Made by a program: the position numbers and the translations under genes. A stretch of 64,000 nucleotides of DNA from Streptomyces litmocidini (GTDB lineage: Bacteria; Actinomycetota; Actinomycetes; Streptomycetales; Streptomycetaceae): NCBI RefSeq assembly GCF_014649755.1, contig NZ_BMTQ01000004.1, forward strand, positions 1 through 64,000, in the 5' to 3' direction. Under the pieces are notes generated by a model. It was not told the DNA's origin. It saw nothing but the letters and a program-made list of their open reading frames with translations, and made no database searches. Below, in pieces: positions 59,987 through 64,000 of this stretch (positions within the stretch are counted from its first letter, which is position 1; each line of letters starts with the position of its first letter).

Positions 59987-60381
59987 TGGGCAAGCTGACG
60001 AGTGGCCGTTGGTTCGCAGCTGCCTTGGCCGCTTCTGCGGTACTCACCGCAGGCTGCACGGCTCAGGTCGACGCCGAAGACCTGCCCGGCCTGTACCGCA
60101 ACGAGCAGACCGGCGGCGAGATCCGTCTTGATTCGGACGGCACATTCACGGCCACCGATCTGTCGACGGGCGAGCACACCGACCCCGCCGATTTCCACGG
60201 CAAATGGGACTTCGTCGACAACGGCACCCTCTCCTACGACTTCGTCTACCTGGACATCGACGGGCGTGGCATCGGTGAGGTCTCCGGTGTCCACCTCTAC
60301 GCGCGCGGCGGAGGGAAGATAGCGTTCAGCACTCCGAACGGGTCGTGGTCCCTGGTGCTCACCAAGAGCGCGGAGAAGTAG
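59986..60381 (+). CDS. Lipoprotein, candidate partner of the ALF protein
   Basis: The 131-residue protein starts at GTG sharing a base with the ALF stop (TAGTG). Its signal peptide ends LTAGCTAQ (lipobox). The mature part DLPGLYRNEQTGGEIRLDSDGTFTATDL...WDFVDNGTLSYDF...GSWSLVLTKSAEK is a small beta-barrel-like domain seen in Streptomyces lipoproteins. Tight coupling to the ALF gene suggests a matched function, for example protection from its tip domain. The immunity role is inference only. Confidence 0.7.
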   Translation: MGKLTSGRWFAAALAASAVLTAGCTAQVDAEDLPGLYRNEQTGGEIRLDSDGTFTATDLSTGEHTDPADFHGKWDFVDNGTLSYDFVYLDIDGRGIGEVSGVHLYARGGGKIAFSTPNGSWSLVLTKSAEK

Positions 60382-60470
60382 AAGCCGTGTCTCAACCGGT
60401 CAGGGAACGTGTGGGCCGAGGAGGGATCCTGGCCGGGTGATCTTCCGGTGGTCCGCGCATGAAGGCAGGA

Positions 60471-60513
60471 CCTCCCGGTAGCTCAGCAGGCCTTTTCAGC
60501 CTGTGCCGGGAGG
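60471..60513 (+). terminator. Two-part stem-loop after the lipoprotein gene
   Basis: CCTCCCGG (60471-60478) pairs with CCGGGAGG (60506-60513), enclosing CAGG/CCTG. The rest of 60382-60605 holds no gene; a G+C-rich inverted repeat (GCAGGGCCCCTGG and its complement) at 60546-60610 may be the old end of the decayed IS. Confidence 0.55.
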
Positions 60514-60605
60514 GTGATGGGCCCGGTGGGCGAGGGCGTGACAGAGCAGGGCCCCTGGTCGTCGGCGTGGTGATCTCACTCATCACACCGGCGACCGAGG
60601 GGCCC

Positions 60606-61103
60606 TGCTGTTTCCCCGCCCTGCCGCACTCGACCTGCCTCATGCTCTGGTCGAGTGGGCATCCATGCCTCATCGTCACCCGAGAGGGTGACCGCCGCTG
60701 CAACCTGCCGTCCCACCAGCGTGCCCTCGTCGGCCTGGTCCACCTTCGCCGGCACGACACGCTCGCGCAGATCGCCGCCGGCTTCGGCGTCGGTACCGCC
60801 CATGTGTACGCCAAGGCCGTCGTCCAGCACCTGTCCGGCCGGGCGCCGGACCTCCTGCGGGTCCTGCGCGAGACCGACCCGGACTACGTCCTGCTCGACG
60901 GAACGCTCACCGAGTGCGACCGGGTCGGCGACAGCCGGACCGACTTCTCCCAAAACACCGCCGTCACGGAGTGAACGTGCAGGTCGTGGCCGATCCCGCG
61001 GGCGACCTGTTGTGGATCTCCCCCGCCCTGCCCGGCCGCATGCACGGCCTGACCGCCGCCCGCACCCACCGCATCATCCGGATCTGCGAACGCCAGGGCA
61101 TCC
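60606..61103 (+). pseudogene. Decayed IS transposase, 3' truncated
   Basis: Pieces of a transposase appear in different frames: [13 protein letters not shown], then [36 protein letters not shown]...[16 protein letters not shown], then after a one-base loss near 60951 [32 protein letters not shown]...RIIRICERQGIP. At least two frameshifts are present. The frame ends exactly where the LLM-gene fragment begins (CCGTGCTCGCC shared), so the DDE C terminus is missing. Confidence 0.8.
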
Positions 61104-61264
61104 CCGTGCTCGCCGTACCGGACGCCTTCGCGGACGAGATCTCGCTCGTCGGCCCCCGGAGGCGGATCGCCGGGCGCCTGGAGGAATGGCGGCGGGGTCC
61201 GGTGACGGACCTGCTGGTCACCTCACCGGACCCCGCCACGCTCCGCCTGCTGGCGGAGCTCAAC
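61104..61264 (+). repeat. Second copy of the LLM oxidoreductase 3' end
   Basis: About 161 bp matches 52290-52450, with only a handful of mismatches. It encodes VLAVPDAFADEISLVGPRRRI...LLVTSPDPATLRLLAELN in the same frame. Similarity ends at GAGCTCAAC in both copies. It marks the right border of the island. Confidence 0.9.
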
Positions 61265-61311
61265 TCACAGCGTCGGCTCATGGCGCCGGCTCATGGCGTC
61301 GGCTCGCGGTC

Positions 61312-61857
61312 TCAGCCGCCCAGCTGCGAGGTGCTGGGGACCTTGTCCTCGACCTCGGCTCCGGCGCTCCTGCCCGCGTCCTTCACGCTGTTGATGACGT
61401 TCTCGAAGGCGCCGACGTCCGCGTCGCCCGCCTCGCCCTTGCGCAGTTTCGTCCCCAGGTCCTTGAGCGAGTCGATCCCGGCGGAGAGCGGCGCGACCGC
61501 CTTCGAGAGCAGCGGGTCGCCCTCGGCGTTGTTCAGCGCCGCCTTGAGCCGGTTGTACGTGAAAGCGCCCGCGAGGCCCGCCTTCACCAGGGCGAAGGTC
61601 CGGCCGTCCGCGCCCTTCTTGAACTTCCCCGCGCGGTAAGGCTTCACGATCCACTGGTACGTGGCGCCCGCGGCCAGACCGGCGTTGGCCACGAACCGCG
61701 TCTTCGCCAGCTTCTGCTTCTCGAAGCTCGCGGAGGCCGAGGGGGCGGAGGCGGCGTTCGCGCTCTGCGTGTCGTTGCTGCCGCAGGCGGCGGTGGTCAG
61801 GAGCAGGGCACAGGACAGCAGCAGCGCCACGACTCCGCGCGAAACACTTCTGGGCAC
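61312..61857 (-). CDS. Hypothetical lipoprotein
   Basis: The 181-residue protein starts at GTG with GGGAGG upstream (VPRSVSRGVVALLLSCALLL) and has the lipobox TTAACGSN. The mature part is helical (ALVKAGLAGAFTYNRLKAALNNAEGDPLLSKAVAPLSAGIDSLKDLG). Similar lipoproteins of unknown role occur in Streptomyces. It stops 47 bases right of the island border, suggesting it was the original neighbour of the LLM gene. Confidence 0.8.
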   Translation of the reverse strand: MPRSVSRGVVALLLSCALLLTTAACGSNDTQSANAASAPSASASFEKQKLAKTRFVANAGLAAGATYQWIVKPYRAGKFKKGADGRTFALVKAGLAGAFTYNRLKAALNNAEGDPLLSKAVAPLSAGIDSLKDLGTKLRKGEAGDADVGAFENVINSVKDAGRSAGAEVEDKVPSTSQLGG

Positions 61858-62105
61858 GACGGGACCTCCCTGGGGACTGTGCCGCCAGCCTCGCCCGGGC
61901 CCGGAACGCCCGCCACCGGTGCGGCTCCGTACGGGTTCCGCAGGGGTTCCGCCGTCCCCACTTCTCGGCATCTCCGCAGGCCAGGGCCGAGGGACATCCC
62001 TCCACGTCCCTGGGACGGCGTCACCCCTGGCACCGTCTCCCGGCCCTCCCGACAGTGGATCTCCGGCCCGGGGACGGCTCCGGGCACGGGAGGTTCGAGG
62101 AGTCG

Positions 62106-62939
62106 ATGGTGAGGCGCCGCGTGTGTGCGGGGGGCGGCAGGTGCCGGTGGTACTACGGGAGGCCGGACGTCCGGCTGGGGCCGGGCATCGGCACGTACCG
62201 GGGGTTCCGCTCGACGGCGGGCGTGCCGCAGGAGCGGCTCGTGGTGCCGAGCGGGCGGGTGTCGCTGCTCATCGGTTTCGGGGGCGAGCTGCGGGTGCGC
62301 GGGGACGGCGGGCACACCTCGCTGGTGTCGGGGCTGCACAACCGGGCGCGGGTCCTCGGGCACGGCGGCGACGTCCACGGCGTGGAGCTCGCCCTCGCCC
62401 CCTGGGCGGCGCACCGGTTCTTCGGCGGCATCCCGCTGGCGGAGCTCGCCGACGTCCTCGCCGATCCGGTCGACGTGCTGGGCGACCGCGCCCGCCGCCT
62501 GGGCGAGGCCCTGGCGGACGCCCCGGGCTGGGCCGAGCGCTTCGCGCTGCTCGACGAGACGCTGCTGCGGTGGGCGGCGGAGGCGGACGGAACCGACGGG
62601 CCCGCGCCGGCCGTCCTGGAGGCCTGGCGGCTCCTGGAGCGGTCGGCCGGAACCCTGCAGATCCACGAGGTCGCGGCGGCCACGGGCTTCAGCCCGCGGC
62701 ACCTGGAGCGCCTCTTCCAGGAACAGATCGGCCTCGGCCCGAAGCGGCTCGCCCGGATCCTGCGGCTGAACCGCGCGATCCGGCTGCTGACGGCGGGCGG
62801 CAGGCCCGCCGACACGGCCGCCCGGTGCGGCTACTACGACCAGGCCCACCTCAGCACCGAGTTCAAGGCGATGACCGGGATGCCTCCGGGCCGTTTCCTG
62901 GCGGACCGGGGGACGTCGAGCTCCTGGATCGCCGGCTGA
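62106..62939 (+). CDS. AraC family transcriptional regulator
   Basis: The protein (277 residues from ATG 62106; a GTG three bases on is also possible; GGAG upstream) has an N-terminal beta-rich DUF6597-like sensor part (VPSGRVSLLIGFGGELRV...LALAPWAAHRFFGGIPLAELAD) and a C-terminal double HTH (LQIHEVAAATGFSPRHLERLFQEQIGLGPKRLARILRLNRAI...AARCGYYDQAHLSTEFKAMTGMPPGRF). The regulated gene is unknown; the inhibitor-like gene downstream in the same direction is a candidate. Confidence 0.88.
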   Translation: MVRRRVCAGGGRCRWYYGRPDVRLGPGIGTYRGFRSTAGVPQERLVVPSGRVSLLIGFGGELRVRGDGGHTSLVSGLHNRARVLGHGGDVHGVELALAPWAAHRFFGGIPLAELADVLADPVDVLGDRARRLGEALADAPGWAERFALLDETLLRWAAEADGTDGPAPAVLEAWRLLERSAGTLQIHEVAAATGFSPRHLERLFQEQIGLGPKRLARILRLNRAIRLLTAGGRPADTAARCGYYDQAHLSTEFKAMTGMPPGRFLADRGTSSSWIAG

Positions 62940-63057
62940 GCCTCCGCGGCCGGAGACGGATCCGTCGGTTTTCTCCAATACGGGACCGGGCGCCGGACGG
63001 AAGTCTTACGCACGCGTGCGGTCGCGCACGCATCGCCGACATCAGAAGGAACGAAAC

Positions 63058-63507
63058 ATGAGCATGGTCACGGGGCTCCGCAAGAAGGCGGCGGTCGTCG
63101 CCGCCACCACCGCGCTGCTCGTCGGCGGCGGTGTCGTCGCCGCCACCTCGGCCTCCGCGGGCTACATGTGCGGCGCCGGATACCACTGCGCGTACTGGGC
63201 GCAGCTGGGCGACAGCGGTTCGCACGACTACTACAACAGCGACGCCAACTTCACCGACGACTACTTCAACGACAACCCCGGCACGCCCGGCTCAGGCACG
63301 GTCGTGAACGACAACGTCAGTGCCGCCAGCAACTCCAGCACGGGCGGCTACGAGAGCCACTACTACCGCGACATCAACTACGGCGGCGGCCTGCTGTTCT
63401 GCGTGAACCCGGGCAGCCAGGTCTTCTACGGCAGCCTCGCGAGCTGGCAGGAGAACCAGGCCAGCTCCCTCCTGCTGCGCCCGTCGACGACCATCCACTG
63501 CTTCTGA
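63058..63507 (+). CDS. Secreted peptidase-inhibitor family I36-like protein
   Basis: The 149-residue protein has a signal peptide ending ATSASAG and a mature part with CGAGYHCAYWAQLGDSG, then aromatic- and Asn-rich beta strands (NDNVSAASNSSTGGYESHYYRDINYGGGLLFCV) typical of I36/beta-gamma-crystallin-like small secreted Streptomyces proteins (SMI type). Four cysteines could form two disulfides. AAGGAACG precedes the ATG. Confidence 0.82.
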   Translation: MSMVTGLRKKAAVVAATTALLVGGGVVAATSASAGYMCGAGYHCAYWAQLGDSGSHDYYNSDANFTDDYFNDNPGTPGSGTVVNDNVSAASNSSTGGYESHYYRDINYGGGLLFCVNPGSQVFYGSLASWQENQASSLLLRPSTTIHCF

Positions 63508-63617
63508 GCGAGGCCCGCCTCCGAGCGGATCTCGCACACCACGCGTGAACGGGGGCCGGTGCTACAGGGGTGCACCGGGCCTCGCCCGCCCTCCCGCCGA
63601 CGAAAGGCATCCGCACC

Positions 63618-64000
63618 ATGACCGGGACCCGCCGTCCCCGCCGTGTCCTGCTCACGCTCACCGCCGTCCTGGCGGGCGGTGCCGCCGCCGTCGGCGGCAC
63701 GCTGCTCGCCTCCGCCCAGGGCGCGCCCCCGGTCTCCGACGAGGCCCTCGTGTCGACGGCCGCCCTGGAGCGGCTGCACCGCATGCCGCCCGTCACCGAC
63801 CGCCTCTTCTCCTGGACCGGCGTCCAGGCCCGCAGCGCCGAGGCCGAACGCCGCCACGCCGTCGACTGCATGGCGCGGAAGGGCTTCCGCTACACCCCGA
63901 AGGCCACGCCCCCGGTGGGCTCCGGCGGGGACGAACGACCGCGTCCCTTCGGCCTGGAGACGCCCCCCTCCTCGGCCTCGACCACCCCGGCCGAGCCCGG
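63618..64000 (+). CDS. Secreted or anchored hypothetical protein, cut by the window end
   Basis: The open frame begins MTGTRRPRRVLLTLTAVLAG with a signal peptide (GAAAVGGTLLASAQGA) and runs past base 64,000. The visible mature part includes LERLHRMPPVTDRLFSWTGVQARSAEAERRHAVDCMARKGF, a charged helical region similar to secreted proteins of unknown function. GAAAGG precedes the ATG. Nothing more can be said without the rest. Confidence 0.65.
   Translation, partial: MTGTRRPRRVLLTLTAVLAGGAAAVGGTLLASAQGAPPVSDEALVSTAALERLHRMPPVTDRLFSWTGVQARSAEAERRHAVDCMARKGFRYTPKATPPVGSGGDERPRPFGLETPPSSASTTPAEP

Noticed and set aside
61104..61264. A second functional LLM oxidoreductase
   Set aside because: Only the last 53 codons are present, fused to a broken transposase frame.

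Overview
The window is actinobacterial chromosome, almost certainly Streptomyces: very high G+C, frequent GTG starts, leaderless-looking genes, a Streptomyces-style RNase P RNA gene, and DUF397/XRE, F420-dependent LLM and ALF-repeat genes. No tRNA, CRISPR array or recognisable biosynthetic cluster was seen.

Bases 1 to about 18,820 are the integrase-proximal arm of a prophage-like integrative element that continues left of the window. A tightly packed leftward gene train, with many 4-bp stop/start overlaps, carries small zinc-ribbon and HTH proteins, a DnaC-type helicase loader, a replication initiator-like gene containing six hairpin iterons (a candidate replication origin), a cytosine-C5 methyltransferase, and a recombination set (RecA-fold ATPase, RecE-like PD-(D/E)XK nuclease, DnaQ-like exonuclease). 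A rightward regulator and a tyrosine integrase lie across a switch region from a Cro/CI-like repressor and an excisionase-like protein. The integrase gene ends against the 3' end of rnpB, the likely attachment site.

From 18.8 to 30.9 kb the order is core chromosome: rnpB, a MerR regulator with a membrane protein, an RNB-family ribonuclease, YaaA, a KDPG-aldolase homologue, a GNAT enzyme, an RNase HI/acid phosphatase fusion, a zinc-ribbon coiled-coil protein, a Nif3-like protein and an iron-box-controlled siderophore-binding lipoprotein.

From 31 to 42.6 kb two leftward catabolic operons (SDR, Zn-alcohol dehydrogenase, MaoC hydratase; and SCPx-type thiolase plus a double acyl-CoA dehydrogenase) resemble steroid or fatty-acid side-chain beta-oxidation. 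Both are preceded by a KstR-like palindrome and a second palindrome (CTGACGnnnnGTCAG type) that recurs before an F420-type oxidoreductase at 51.4 kb. Between them lie an ABC exporter with its own two-component system and an MFS exporter.

From 42.6 to 51.4 kb is a mixed stretch of hypothetical genes and decay: a frameshifted gene, and an XRE/ATP-binding divergent pair that has lost both 5' ends. It also holds a methyltransferase, a large Pro/Ala-rich membrane protein and a peptidoglycan amidase.

From 52.45 to 61.26 kb is an 8.8-kb island bounded by two copies of the 3' end of the LLM oxidoreductase gene. It contains an intact IS5-like element, a catalytically dead trypsin fold fused to FG-GAP repeats, a secreted protein, a 1185-residue Tat-exported ALF-repeat protein with an unrecognised C-terminal domain, an overlapping lipoprotein gene, and a decayed transposase. 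The ALF protein plus lipoprotein is the best candidate for an undescribed system, possibly an exported effector with its protective partner. The window ends with a lipoprotein, an AraC-type regulator, an I36-type inhibitor-like secreted protein and a truncated secreted-protein gene.
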